Shown here: positions 25,469 to 34,900 of the stretch, in pieces
Layout: each line of letters opens with the position of its first letter
How positions within the stretch are numbered: position 1 is the stretch's first letter
Source: CAYXZP01 sp964469485
Lineage (GTDB): Bacteria; Desulfobacterota; Binatia; UBA1149; CAYXZP01
Assembly (NCBI GenBank): GCA_964469485.1
Contig: CAYXZP010000002.1
Span: forward strand, 7,427 to 71,426
Reading direction: 5' to 3'
DNA: 64,000 nt
Notes under the pieces: generated by a model
Told to the model about the DNA's origin: nothing
The model's database searches: none
Seen by the model: only the letters and a program-made list of their open reading frames with translations
Made by a program: the position numbers and the translations under genes

Positions 25469-27873
25469 ACGCGCGCTTTTACCAATATCGCCGGCAGCAG
25501 CGTGAGATCGGCGGCAAGACACACGAGCATGACGATGGCCGACAGGGCCCCAAACTCGCGAATGGTCGCGAAACCGGAGAGCGTGAGCACGAGAAACCCG
25601 GCCACCAACATGAACGAGGTTGAGACGATGGGCCGCCCTATCCGGACCGTGCAGGCGGTGGCGGCCTCTTCGGGGGAAAGCCCGCGGCCCCGTTCATGGC
25701 GGTAGGCCACGAGGAAGTGCGCCGTGTCGTCTATGGCGATGCCGAGCGCGGCACAGCCGATGAGGCTGGTCGGCAGCGACAGCGTGGCCGCTCCCGCCCC
25801 GAGCAGGCCGAAGAACATCAGGACGGGCACGAGGTTGGGCGCCATGGCCAGCGCACCGACCTTGACCGAACCGAAGAAGCGCCACACCAGCACGAAGATC
25901 GCCACCGTGGCCAGCCCAACGGCCCGCGTTTGGCTGTCGGCGATGATGTCGGCACCGTGGTTGACGAGCAGCGTATTGCCCGTGACCGTGGCCCGGATCC
26001 CCTCTGGGAGCGCTGTGCGCTCGAGGATCCCGTGGATGTCACGCTCGAGCTGGCGAACCGTCGCCGAGCCGCTCGCCGGTGTTCTGACGACCAGGTTGGC
26101 GCGGCTATGGTTGGAATTGGCCAGTTGCCGCAATTCAGCCTTGGGGATGAAGAACATCAGGTCGGCCACCTCGCCGCGGCTCGCAGGTATGCGTTCGGCG
26201 GCCGCATCGTCGTTCTCGAAGGCACGGTTGAGCGGTTCGATGAGATCTACGGCCGAGATGGTGTTCGTCACCATGGGTAGCGCTCCCACCGACCGTTGCA
26301 GTTGGGCCAGGGCCCGGAGCTTGGCCGGTTCGCGAAAGGCCCCTTCCGTGCCCCCGTCGAGGCTGACGTAAACCGGCACCGAACCCCCCATCGCCTTGTT
26401 GATCGCATCGAAATCACGCCGTACCGGCGAGTCGCGGTCGAAGAAGTTGAGGTAGTCGGTGTCAACGACGATGGCCGGCACCAGCAGGGCGGCGGTCACG
26501 GCGGCCAGCCCCCACAGGGCCAGCATGCGGCCCGGCCTGCGGGTCGAGTTGCGGGCCAGCGCCACCAGGCTCCGTTCCAGGACGACGGGCATGCGGGTGC
26601 CCGTACCCGCCCGGTCTCCGGACCCGCCCGCCATCAGCGCCGGGATCCCGGCCAGACTGATCATGGTGACCGAGACTATGCCGAGCACCGTGAAGGCGCC
26701 GAGTTCGTCGATGGCCGGCACCGGCGAGGTCAGCAGCGCCCCGAAACCGACCACCGTCGTGGTTGCGGCCATGCCGACCGGTGCGCGGCAGTATTCGAGA
26801 CAGTCCAGGGCCGCCCGGCGCCGGTCGGGCTGCCCGGCGCTCATCTCCTCGAAGCGGGCCAGGACGTGAACGCCGTAGACGCTCCCCACGCATATGAGCA
26901 TGGGGCCCAGCACCACGGTTATGAGGTTTAGCGGTCTACCGAGCCAGGCCAGCGTGGCGTACACCCACAGGGTCGCCAGTACGCTTGCCCCGACCGGCAA
27001 GACGGTGGCCGCAAGCGAGCGCGACAGAGCCCAGGCCACGGCCGAGCCGACGACGACGGCCAACGGTATGAGCCGGACAAGGTCGTGGACCATTATCCGG
27101 TGCGTGTGAGCCTTGACGTGCTGGCGGCCGGTCACGTGGAAGGCGAAGCCCGGCACGGTCTCGGCGGCGAGTATCGCCATCACCCGCTCGTCGATGCCGG
27201 CGGCGACGAAGTCACCGTCGCTCATCTTCCTGAACGACACGTTGATGGCCGCGGTGTTGGCGTCGGCCGACACCAGGATCTTCGGATATATTCGGTCGGA
27301 CAGGGCCCTCTGCCGGAGTTCGGCCAGAGAGTGTTCGTCTGTGGGGATGTCGTCGATGAGGTCGGCAAGTTCGACGAGGTCTTCGTCGCTGCGGTAACGG
27401 TACGCGACCGTGTTGGTAAGGCTCTTGACCGACCGCACGCCCGGAATACGGCGGATGGCGTTGCTTATACGGCGCAATCGTTCGAGAGCCTCGCGAGTGA
27501 ATACGCCCCCGGTCGTGTTCATCGCGATCACGAACAGGTCGTCCTCGCCGAAGTTGGCGATGGCCTCGTGGTAGGCCTCGATCGCCGGGTCACGGCTGTC
27601 GAGAAGCGGCTCCTCGGAGGGATCGAGGGTCATGTTGACCCCCAGGGGGGCGGTTCCAAGGAGCGCGGCGAGCGCGGCGATACTGAGCGCGCCGATCGTC
27701 GTCAGTACCAGGACGCGCGCGCGCAGGAGGGTCCGGGGGGCCGCGAAAGCGGCGATTAGCGGAAGCAGGAGCGCGGCTGCGACCGCGACGGCAATGGCCA
27801 TGTCGGCGTCCAAGGGCATATTGTCATATATATCCGTGACCGCGCCGCCCGGCGCCAGCCCCGAGGGCGGCAT
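25465..27873 (-). CDS. MMPL/RND-family exporter
   Basis: 802 residues. The two halves each begin with a transmembrane helix followed by a large periplasmic loop and a five-helix bundle, giving about 12 helices, as in MMPL/Patched-type RND exporters. The second bundle carries GIAIDDTAHFLVAYRHERGRG, with the acidic pair characteristic of proton-coupled members. These pumps export lipids or hopanoids across the inner membrane. Start options are ATG 27873, 27819 and 27801; the later ones remove an odd Pro/Gly-rich leader. It is convergent with the LolA-like gene, and its 5' end faces the Lon-domain gene. Confidence 0.88.
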   Translation of the reverse strand: MPPSGLAPGGAVTDIYDNMPLDADMAIAVAVAAALLLPLIAAFAAPRTLLRARVLVLTTIGALSIAALAALLGTAPLGVNMTLDPSEEPLLDSRDPAIEAYHEAIANFGEDDLFVIAMNTTGGVFTREALERLRRISNAIRRIPGVRSVKSLTNTVAYRYRSDEDLVELADLIDDIPTDEHSLAELRQRALSDRIYPKILVSADANTAAINVSFRKMSDGDFVAAGIDERVMAILAAETVPGFAFHVTGRQHVKAHTHRIMVHDLVRLIPLAVVVGSAVAWALSRSLAATVLPVGASVLATLWVYATLAWLGRPLNLITVVLGPMLICVGSVYGVHVLARFEEMSAGQPDRRRAALDCLEYCRAPVGMAATTTVVGFGALLTSPVPAIDELGAFTVLGIVSVTMISLAGIPALMAGGSGDRAGTGTRMPVVLERSLVALARNSTRRPGRMLALWGLAAVTAALLVPAIVVDTDYLNFFDRDSPVRRDFDAINKAMGGSVPVYVSLDGGTEGAFREPAKLRALAQLQRSVGALPMVTNTISAVDLIEPLNRAFENDDAAAERIPASRGEVADLMFFIPKAELRQLANSNHSRANLVVRTPASGSATVRQLERDIHGILERTALPEGIRATVTGNTLLVNHGADIIADSQTRAVGLATVAIFVLVWRFFGSVKVGALAMAPNLVPVLMFFGLLGAGAATLSLPTSLIGCAALGIAIDDTAHFLVAYRHERGRGLSPEEAATACTVRIGRPIVSTSFMLVAGFLVLTLSGFATIREFGALSAIVMLVCLAADLTLLPAILVKARV

Positions 27874-27912
27874 TTTGACGACGTGCCCCCCTTGGGGTTA
27901 CACATCAGCGGT

Positions 27913-28578
27913 ATGAGTTCCGTGGGCACGCTTCCGGAAATACTCAGGTTATTCCCCTTGGGCGAGGTCGTGCTCTTCCCCGACACGCTCTTGCCCCTGC
28001 ATATCTTCGAACCCCGCTATCGAGAGATGCTTGCCGATGCGCTCGCCGGCGACCGCACCATTGCCATGGCCCTGGTGAAGGGGGCCCGCCGTGCCGTGGC
28101 CGAGCAGGAAAACCCCGAGGTGTATCCCGTCGGCTGCGCCGGTCACGTGGTGGAGCACAAACCGCTCGACGACGGCCGTTCGATGATAGTGCTCAAAGGG
28201 GGCGTGAAGTTTCGCATCACCGGCGAACTCGTCGATGACAAGCCCTACCGCAATGTCCAAGCGCAAGCCCTCCATGAAGCGCCGGCGCCGATCGAGTCCT
28301 TGCGGCTATGGCGCGTGGAGTTGAAGGGGATCATGGCTGATTATGCGGCGGCCAGTTCGGGCTCGTCCGAAGAGGTGGCGGTCGTGTTCGACCAGCTCGA
28401 ACTTCGCAGCCTGGTCAACTATCTTTGCGCTTCGATGCCTTTCGACATCGTCGAGAAACAGAGCCTGCTCGAATGCGCGACCCCTGAGGCCCGCTATGGC
28501 CGCCTTTGTGAGTTGGTTGCCTACAAGACCGCCGAGGCCCGTCTCGGTTTGGGCGCCGACCGTGGGGTCGATTCATGA
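27913..28578 (+). CDS. Lon N-terminal (substrate-binding) domain protein
   Basis: 221 residues from ATG 27913 (GTG 27883 is also in frame). PLGEVVLFPDTLLPLHIFEPRYREM is the start signature of the Lon PUA-like N-domain, here quoted in part as LPLHIFEPRYREM. No AAA+ or protease domain follows, so it is a stand-alone adaptor-like protein, possibly protein-binding in the cytoplasm. Its stop overlaps the start of the sulfatase-fold gene as ATGA, opening a three-gene coupled operon. Function beyond the domain is unknown. Confidence 0.87.
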   Translation: MSSVGTLPEILRLFPLGEVVLFPDTLLPLHIFEPRYREMLADALAGDRTIAMALVKGARRAVAEQENPEVYPVGCAGHVVEHKPLDDGRSMIVLKGGVKFRITGELVDDKPYRNVQAQALHEAPAPIESLRLWRVELKGIMADYAAASSGSSEEVAVVFDQLELRSLVNYLCASMPFDIVEKQSLLECATPEARYGRLCELVAYKTAEARLGLGADRGVDS

Positions 28579-29912
28579 GACCCGCCGTCCGTGTCCTGGC
28601 CCTGTCGGCCCTGCTCGTCTCCCTCCTGTGGGCGGGACGCGCGGCGCTGTCGCCGGAGCCGCTTTGCCGTGGCTGCAACATCGTCCTGATCTCGGTCGAT
28701 ACGCTGCGTGCCGACCGCACCGGTGCCTACAACCCCGGCCTGCGGACAACTCCAGCACTCGACCGCCTGGCGGCCTCCTCGGTCGTCTTCGAGCGGGCGA
28801 TCAGCCAGTCGGCCTGGACCCGGCCCGCGCACGCTTCGATGCTGACGGGGCTTTACCCATCCGAACACGGCATCATCGCGATGTCCGAGCGCAGGCGCCT
28901 GCATCCCGGCTTGCCCACCTTGGCGGGCGCCCTCGGGCGGGCGGGCTACCGCACGGCCGCCTTTACGGGTGGCGCCAACATGGCGGCCGAGTTCGGTTTC
29001 GACGGCGGCTTCGATGTCTACCGTTCCCACGGGCGGCGCTTGGGGGACAACCTCGGCGCTGCGCTCGAGTGGATGGCCGCTGCGGGCGACAAGCCGTTCT
29101 TCTTGTTCCTTCACGGCTTTGACCCCCACCGCCCCTATCGCTCCGAGCCCGAGGACCGCCGGGCCCTCGGCTTGCCACGGCAAAGGGCGGCGGGACTGAA
29201 GAAGGCCTGTGAGAGCGGGCGTGCGCCCGAGGACCTAGCCGGCCATCTGGCCGAATACGATGCGGCCGTACATCGCGGCGACCGCTCCTTTGGTCGTTTT
29301 CTCGGGGGGCTGTCCGATCTCGGACACGGCTCCGACACGGTCGTTATCTTTACCTCGGACCATGGCGAGGAGTTCTTCGAGCACGGCCGCTGTTTTCATA
29401 TCCGTACCCTCTACCGCGAAGTGGTCGAGGTTCCCTTGGTCGTCCACGTGCCGGGTCTCGAGCCGCGGCGCTTCGGCACTCCGGTGCCGGCCTCGGTCGC
29501 GGTTGCGCCGACCTTGCTGGCGATCGTAGGGGCCCCGCGCCATGGCGTGAGTGGGCCGAGCCTGGTGGATGCCTTGCGGGGGAGGCCGTGGCGGTCTGAT
29601 TTTGTCGTAAGTGAGACATCGAGCCGCTTGGTGCGTTCGACAGTGGGCCGTGGCAGCGGGCATGTGCGCGCGGCAACGCGCGAGCACGACAAGTTCGTGA
29701 ACTGGATATCGGCCGGCCGCACCGAATACTTCGATCTCGACAAAGACCGTTATGAGACACGGGCCATCGACCCGGGCCACCGGGGCAGGGCGCTCGAGAG
29801 CGCCCTTGCCGGGTGGGTACGCAGCCACGGGCCGCGCTTGCCGGCACCGGCCCACGGGCCTTTGCCGGCCAGGCTGGCACGCAGGCTGCGGGCGCTCGGC
29901 TACGTAGAGTGA
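28575..29912 (+). CDS. Sulfatase-fold (alkaline phosphatase superfamily) hydrolase without formylglycine cysteine
   Basis: 445 residues. An N-terminal hydrophobic segment (6-25) is a signal peptide or anchor. NIVLISVDTLRADRTG carries the metal-binding Asp. Where classical sulfatases have CxPSR, this one has SAWTRPAHASMLTG, so no Cys or Ser is placed for conversion to formylglycine; Thr is the candidate nucleophile. FLHGFDPHRPY and FTSDHGEEFFEHG supply other metal ligands. It probably acts in the periplasm on a phospho- or sulfo-ester, perhaps a phosphotransferase. It overlaps the Lon-domain gene (ATGA) and the HAD gene (GTGA). Confidence 0.85.
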   Translation: MRPAVRVLALSALLVSLLWAGRAALSPEPLCRGCNIVLISVDTLRADRTGAYNPGLRTTPALDRLAASSVVFERAISQSAWTRPAHASMLTGLYPSEHGIIAMSERRRLHPGLPTLAGALGRAGYRTAAFTGGANMAAEFGFDGGFDVYRSHGRRLGDNLGAALEWMAAAGDKPFFLFLHGFDPHRPYRSEPEDRRALGLPRQRAAGLKKACESGRAPEDLAGHLAEYDAAVHRGDRSFGRFLGGLSDLGHGSDTVVIFTSDHGEEFFEHGRCFHIRTLYREVVEVPLVVHVPGLEPRRFGTPVPASVAVAPTLLAIVGAPRHGVSGPSLVDALRGRPWRSDFVVSETSSRLVRSTVGRGSGHVRAATREHDKFVNWISAGRTEYFDLDKDRYETRAIDPGHRGRALESALAGWVRSHGPRLPAPAHGPLPARLARRLRALGYVE

Positions 29913-30580
29913 CCGTGAACCCAGCGCTCAGAACAAAGGCGGCCATCTACGATCTCGACGGCGTCCTTCTCGACACGGAGCCTTTGTACACCAGGGTGAC
30001 CCAGGCCATCGTCGGCGAGTACGGCAAGGTGTTCGACTGGTCGATCAAGCGGCACATGATAGGCCGGCCTTCGCGGGAATCGGCGCGCTATCTGGTCGAA
30101 ACCCTGTCGCTGCCGATCGGTCCGGACGAGTATCTCGAGCGCAGACGCGACGGCTTGGCCCGCCTGTTCCGCGAATCCCCCGCGATGCCGGGGGCGCGCG
30201 AGTTCACCCGGCTTCTCGATTCGCGGGGGCTGGTCCAGGCCATAGCGACCAGCAGCGAACGGTCGCTCTACGAGATAAAGGCCTTTGCGCACCGGGAGTG
30301 GTTCTCGGTGTTCAAGTCGGTCGTCAGTGGCGACCACGACGAGGTCGCCGAGGGAAAGCCGGCGCCGGACATCTTCCTGGTTGCAGCCCGCGAGCTCGGC
30401 GTCGAGCCCGAGGCCTGCATCGTGTTCGAAGATTCGCCCGCCGGTGTGGAAGCGGCAAGCCGCGCCGGCATGCGCGTGGTCGCGATCCCGGATCCGGCCA
30501 TGGAACGCGAGCCCTACGCAAAGGCCGACCTCGTCGTCGAGGGTTTCGCCGACCTGGAGCCTGACCGGCTAGGCCTCTAG
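29909..30580 (+). CDS. HAD-superfamily phosphatase (beta-phosphoglucomutase-like)
   Basis: 223 residues from GTG 29909, which overlaps the upstream stop as GTGA; GTG 29915 is another option. All four HAD motifs are present: DLDGVLLDTE (I, nucleophile Asp), TSS (II), the Lys in KPAPDIF (III) and VFEDSPAG (IV). The cap domain between motifs I and II is the helical subclass I type of GS1/HDHD1 and beta-phosphoglucomutase-like enzymes. It hydrolyses a small phosphate ester in the cytoplasm; the substrate cannot be read. Third gene of the Lon/sulfatase-fold/HAD operon. Confidence 0.88.
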   Translation: MTVNPALRTKAAIYDLDGVLLDTEPLYTRVTQAIVGEYGKVFDWSIKRHMIGRPSRESARYLVETLSLPIGPDEYLERRRDGLARLFRESPAMPGAREFTRLLDSRGLVQAIATSSERSLYEIKAFAHREWFSVFKSVVSGDHDEVAEGKPAPDIFLVAARELGVEPEACIVFEDSPAGVEAASRAGMRVVAIPDPAMEREPYAKADLVVEGFADLEPDRLGL

Positions 30581-30581
30581 C

Positions 30582-31742
30582 TCAACCGACGATGCCGTCG
30601 GCCAGTAACGCCTCGACCTCATCCTGGTCGAGGCCGAGTTCGCTGAGAACCTCACGGTTGTGCTGGCCGGGTAGCGCCGCTTGCGGCGCCGCCCGGCCGG
30701 GGGTTCGCGAGAGCCGCGGCGCGGGCGCCGGAGCGAAGCTCTCGCCGGCACTCGCAACGAAGGTTTCCCTGTCGCTGTTGTGCTGGTGGAGCCGGGCCTC
30801 GTCGAGTTCGAGTACCGGCGCTACGCAGGCGTCGGTGCCGTCGAAGATCTCACACCACTCGTCCCTCGTCTTGGTCGCGATGATCTCGCTGAAGCGACGG
30901 CGAAGCAGTGGCCAACCCTGACGGTCCATTTGCGGCGGAAGTTCCTCGGAGCCGAGACCGAGCCCTTCGATAAAGGCCGTGTAAAATTGCGGCTCGAGAG
31001 CCCCGACCGCCACGAAGCCGCCGGCGGCGGTTTCGTAGACCTCGTAGAACGGCGCACCGCTGTCGAGAAGGTTCTCGCCGCGCGCGTGTTCCCACACACC
31101 GCCCTGGCGCATACCGAAGATGAAGCTTGCCAGGTTGGCGGCGCCATCGACCATCGCAGAGTCGATCACCTGGCCCTTGCCCGACCGTTCGCGTTCGAAG
31201 AGGGCCAGCACGATCCCCATTGCGCACAGCATTCCGCCCCCGGCGAAATCTCCGAGCAGGTTAAGCGGGGCCAGGGGCCTGTCTCCGGCACGTCCGATAG
31301 CGGACAGGACACCCGACAGTGCGATGTAATCGATGTCGTGACCGGCCATGGAGGCGTAGGGACCGTCCTGGCCCCAACCGGTAAGGCGCGCGTATACCAG
31401 AGCGGGGTTGCGCGCCAGCAGTTCAGCTGGTCCCAGGCCCAGCCTTTCCATGACGCCTGGACGGAAAGGTTCCAGCACCACGTCGGCGTCCTCGAGCAGG
31501 CGCAGGAGGATATCGAGTCCCCGTTCGCTCTTGATGTCGAGGCCCAGAGCGCGTTTTCCCCGGGCGAGGCAATCGCGGGCCGGATTGAAGCTGGGGCCCG
31601 ACCCCCCGGCTGCGGGGCCTGGCCGGTCTATCCTGAGCACAGATGCGCCGAAATCGGCCAGGATCATGCCGGCATACGGGGCCGGCGCGAGTCCGGCCAT
31701 CTCTATGACCCGGATCCCGTCGAGGGGTGTTTTTACAGGCAT
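30582..31742 (-). CDS. CaiB/BaiF family III CoA-transferase, alpha-methylacyl-CoA racemase-like
   Basis: 386 residues. LDGIRVIEMAGLAPAPYAGMILADFGA is the family N-terminus (quoted piece: LAPAPYAGMILADFGA). GHDIDYIALSG and the following NLLGDFAGGGM contain the His and Asp that in Amacr/MCR act as the two catalytic acid-bases, so a 2-methylacyl-CoA racemase is the best guess. Such enzymes are needed to degrade branched and steroid side chains, matching the acyl-CoA dehydrogenases elsewhere in the window. It is convergent with the HAD gene, with a 1-bp gap, and divergent from the big cysteine-rich gene. Confidence 0.88.
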   Translation of the reverse strand: MPVKTPLDGIRVIEMAGLAPAPYAGMILADFGASVLRIDRPGPAAGGSGPSFNPARDCLARGKRALGLDIKSERGLDILLRLLEDADVVLEPFRPGVMERLGLGPAELLARNPALVYARLTGWGQDGPYASMAGHDIDYIALSGVLSAIGRAGDRPLAPLNLLGDFAGGGMLCAMGIVLALFERERSGKGQVIDSAMVDGAANLASFIFGMRQGGVWEHARGENLLDSGAPFYEVYETAAGGFVAVGALEPQFYTAFIEGLGLGSEELPPQMDRQGWPLLRRRFSEIIATKTRDEWCEIFDGTDACVAPVLELDEARLHQHNSDRETFVASAGESFAPAPAPRLSRTPGRAAPQAALPGQHNREVLSELGLDQDEVEALLADGIVG

Positions 31743-31804
31743 TTCAAGGGTTTGCCTGGCTACCCGCTGTGGGGGCCGCAGTCAAAGGGCCCGGGGCTCA
31801 CCGC

Positions 31805-31822
31805 ACCCCCCATTTTGGGGGT
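31805..31822. promoter_or_regulatory. C-tract/G-tract hairpin upstream of the 31951 gene
   Basis: ACCCCC, CATTTT loop, GGGGGT: perfect 6-bp stem in the divergent gap between the CoA-transferase and the large cysteine-rich gene. It resembles 1694-1712. Confidence 0.35.
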
Positions 31823-31853
31823 CTAAGTACCGGTTTTTCCTAGGAATCTTTCG

Positions 31854-31883
31854 TTGACAGCTCTTTAACGCACGGTGCATACT
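31854..31883 (+). promoter_or_regulatory. Candidate sigma70 promoter for the 31951 gene
   Basis: TTGACA (31854-31859) is a perfect -35 box. CATACT (31878-31883) after an 18-nt spacer matches four of six -10 bases. The predicted leader is about 60 nt. Confidence 0.5.
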
Positions 31884-31920
31884 CCAGAAGTCGGGTCAGG
31901 TTTGCTCTCGACCTCAGACT

Positions 31921-31943
31921 AAAGGCGGACCACGGCCGCCTTT
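31921..31943 (+). promoter_or_regulatory. 5' leader hairpin next to start codon
   Basis: AAAGGCGG, 7-nt loop, CCGCCTTT: perfect 8-bp stem ending 7 nt before ATG 31951. It could limit ribosome access. Confidence 0.4.
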
Positions 31944-31950
31944 GGCGAGG

Positions 31951-34900
31951 ATGGAACGCGTGCGTTTCGCGGTAGGTACAATATCGCTCACGCTACTTTT
32001 GTCGGCGGTCCCGTACGGCCTGCCGACCGCTGCCGTCGCTCAGGCCACAGAGGAACCCGACGCCCCGCTCTCGGAGTCGGCGTACAGCTGCCAACAGGCC
32101 CTCATGCGCGTGTCGCACCGCTACCTGACGCGCAACCTCAAGATCCGTCATAGGTGCCGTGCCAGGGCGTCCGCGGCGGCCGCCTGCCTGACCGGGCTCG
32201 GCGACGACAAGACGGCCAAGGCCATCGCCAAGCTGCGCGAGCGCGTAGATACCGCCGTGCTCCGCAAGTGCCGCAACGTCAACCTGAACGACCTTTATTT
32301 CCCCGGCCCCTGTGACCTGATCACGACCGGCACCTGTCATATCGACCAGTGCACCGACAGCTACCGAGAATGCCGGGACACGCTCGAGTCCGGAGATGCG
32401 GTCGCTCCGCCGGATTGTGCGGCCGGCCAGTGCATCGAGCGCAACATGTACGTGGGGTGCACGACCCACGCCGACTGCCGCGGCGAGGCGGGGACCTGCA
32501 AGACCCCCGGCCAGGTTTGTGAAGGCGGTCCCTTTGCCGGGCGGACCTGCCAGGCCGACGCCGACTGCGCCAGCAGCGCCGAGTGTAAAGACAAGACGGT
32601 CGGGGTTTTCGATGTTACGGACCTGAGCACCTGTTTCAAAAGCCTGCTCGACACCAACAGCGAGATCCTTCTCGACCAAGAGTATCCCGCCGATTCGTCG
32701 ACCGGGGCCACGGCGAGAGCGCGCCAGGGCAGAAAAGGCAAGACGAAAAAGAAGGGTTGTGTCGAACGCGCGGCCACGGCCGCTTCCAGGATGGTGTTGC
32801 GCGAACTGCGCACGCGTCAACGCTGCCTGTCCGACGAACGCGCACCCGACACCGGTGAAGAGGCTGCCGATGCCGGTGAGGATACAGCAGAAGAAGCAAC
32901 CGGCTGTCGCAAGAACGTGGTCCCCTACGGTCCGGGAACGGGCAACACCCGCGCCGATGCTATCATCGTGCAGGCCTATGTTCGGCTGTTGTTGCTCGTG
33001 CCCTCGGTCTGCGAAGATTCGGACCTTGCCGGCAAGACCTACACCAGTTTCGATCCCACGGGAGCCCCCTTCGATGTTTACGACCTGCGCCAGTTCCTGT
33101 TCGACACCCACCGTTCCCTCAACCGTGACCTATTGAGCGTTGCCTTTCCCCCGAAGCCGGTATGCGGCGACGGCGAGCTGCAAGGCTGGGTCGAGGAATG
33201 CGACGACGGCAACATATTCAGCGACGACACTTGTCTCCCGAACTGCGCGGCCGCGCGTTGCGGTGACGACCAGGTCTGCTCGCACACGAGTTGCGAGAGC
33301 GGGCCTTCGAGCGGGGCCGAAGAATGCGACGACGGCGCATTGAACTCAGACACGGTCTCTGATGCCTGCCGGACCGATTGCGCGAGCCCATTTTGTGGCG
33401 ACGGGGTGGTTGACTCCGGCGCGGGCGAGGCCTGTGACAGCGGGGCCGCCAACTCGGATACGGCTGCGGATGCCTGTCGTACGACCTGCGCGCTGGCGAC
33501 CTGCGGAGACGGGGTCGTCGATAGCAGCGAAGCCTGCGACATTGGCCGCCAGTGCCGGGATGCCGACGGGGTGCCCGGCTCGCTGTGTACGACCGACGAC
33601 GACTGCGCGGCCGGCCAGACCTGCGAACCCGGCGGCGAGTCCGCGACATGCGATAGCGACTGCACGCTTGCCCTCGACCGGGCCCCCGCCGAGGTCAGCG
33701 TGACGGGCAGCGGCGTATTCAACTCCATTACTCTGACTTGGGACCTCTCCGTGGTCGGCAAGGCGGCGGCCGTTGTGGCCGAAGATAAGGACGGGAATCC
33801 TGTCTGTGCCGTGTCGACCCAACTGGCAGCGCAAGGCTGCTTGTACAGCCTGGGGAACTACCTGTCGGGAAGCGAGCTTACGGCCACCGTGGACGGCTGT
33901 GATATTGCCCTCGATGAGGCGGCGCCCTTAGTTCTGTTCACCTGTCTTACCGTGGTCGGCGAGGCCGGCGCGGAGCCCGGTGGCGATGTCACCGTGGACG
34001 ATGTGGTGTGCAGCGAAGACGGCTGTGGCGAGACCGCCGCCGACATCACCGTGAGCATGGAGGTGTTGGAGGCGGACTCCTGTGGTGACGGCACCGTCAA
34101 CTACGCACGTGGCGAAGCATGCGACGATGGCAACCTGTCCGACAATGACGCTTGCCTGAGCGATTGCGCGCTCGCCCATTGCGGCGACGGCCATGTGTGT
34201 AGTGACGGTGCCTGTTCACCCGCAGAGGGCGGACCGGGGGAGGAACTCTGCGATGACGGCAACGACGACGAGGAGGACGGTTGCCTGAGCACCTGCCGTA
34301 CGGTCGCGTGCGGGAACGGGACGGTGGACCCGGGGGAAGACTGCGATGACGGCAACACGGTCGAAAGCGATGCTTGCCTCAACAACTGCATGGAGGCCGC
34401 TTGCGGTGACGGGATCATTTACGCGGGCGTGGAGGAGTGCGACGGTGAGAGCGTAGGTGACTGTGAGTTCTGTTCGGACCAATGCCGTTGTTTCATCGGC
34501 AGGGGCTGTCCCGGCTCCGGCGAACTGACGCTGTATGCGGGCACCGGTGTTTCCTGCGCCGGCGACCAGGACTGCTTTGACTTCTATGGCGAGCAGTACC
34601 CCGGCTCTTGCAACCCCGAGCTCAGCCGTTGTACGACCAAGACGCTGCTCACCACGGGTTCCACCGGTATCGCCCACGGTGCCGATCTGACCGACAACAT
34701 TTCCTTGAAGGGGCGGCTACAGTGCCCGGACGCGGCCCCCTGCGGTGATTGCGCCGTAATCGGGCTGATGGCCGATAATCCGGACGAAGGCGAGCAGGGC
34801 GGCCGGTATTGTCGCTGCGCCGCCGACAACCGCCAATACTGCGATGTGCCGCTGGACTCCGACCCCGATGCTTGCGGAGGCTATGAGGACGATTTCTGCA

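Noticed and set aside
30681..31826. 381-codon + strand frame
   Set aside because: Opposite a complete CaiB/BaiF CoA-transferase with all family motifs.
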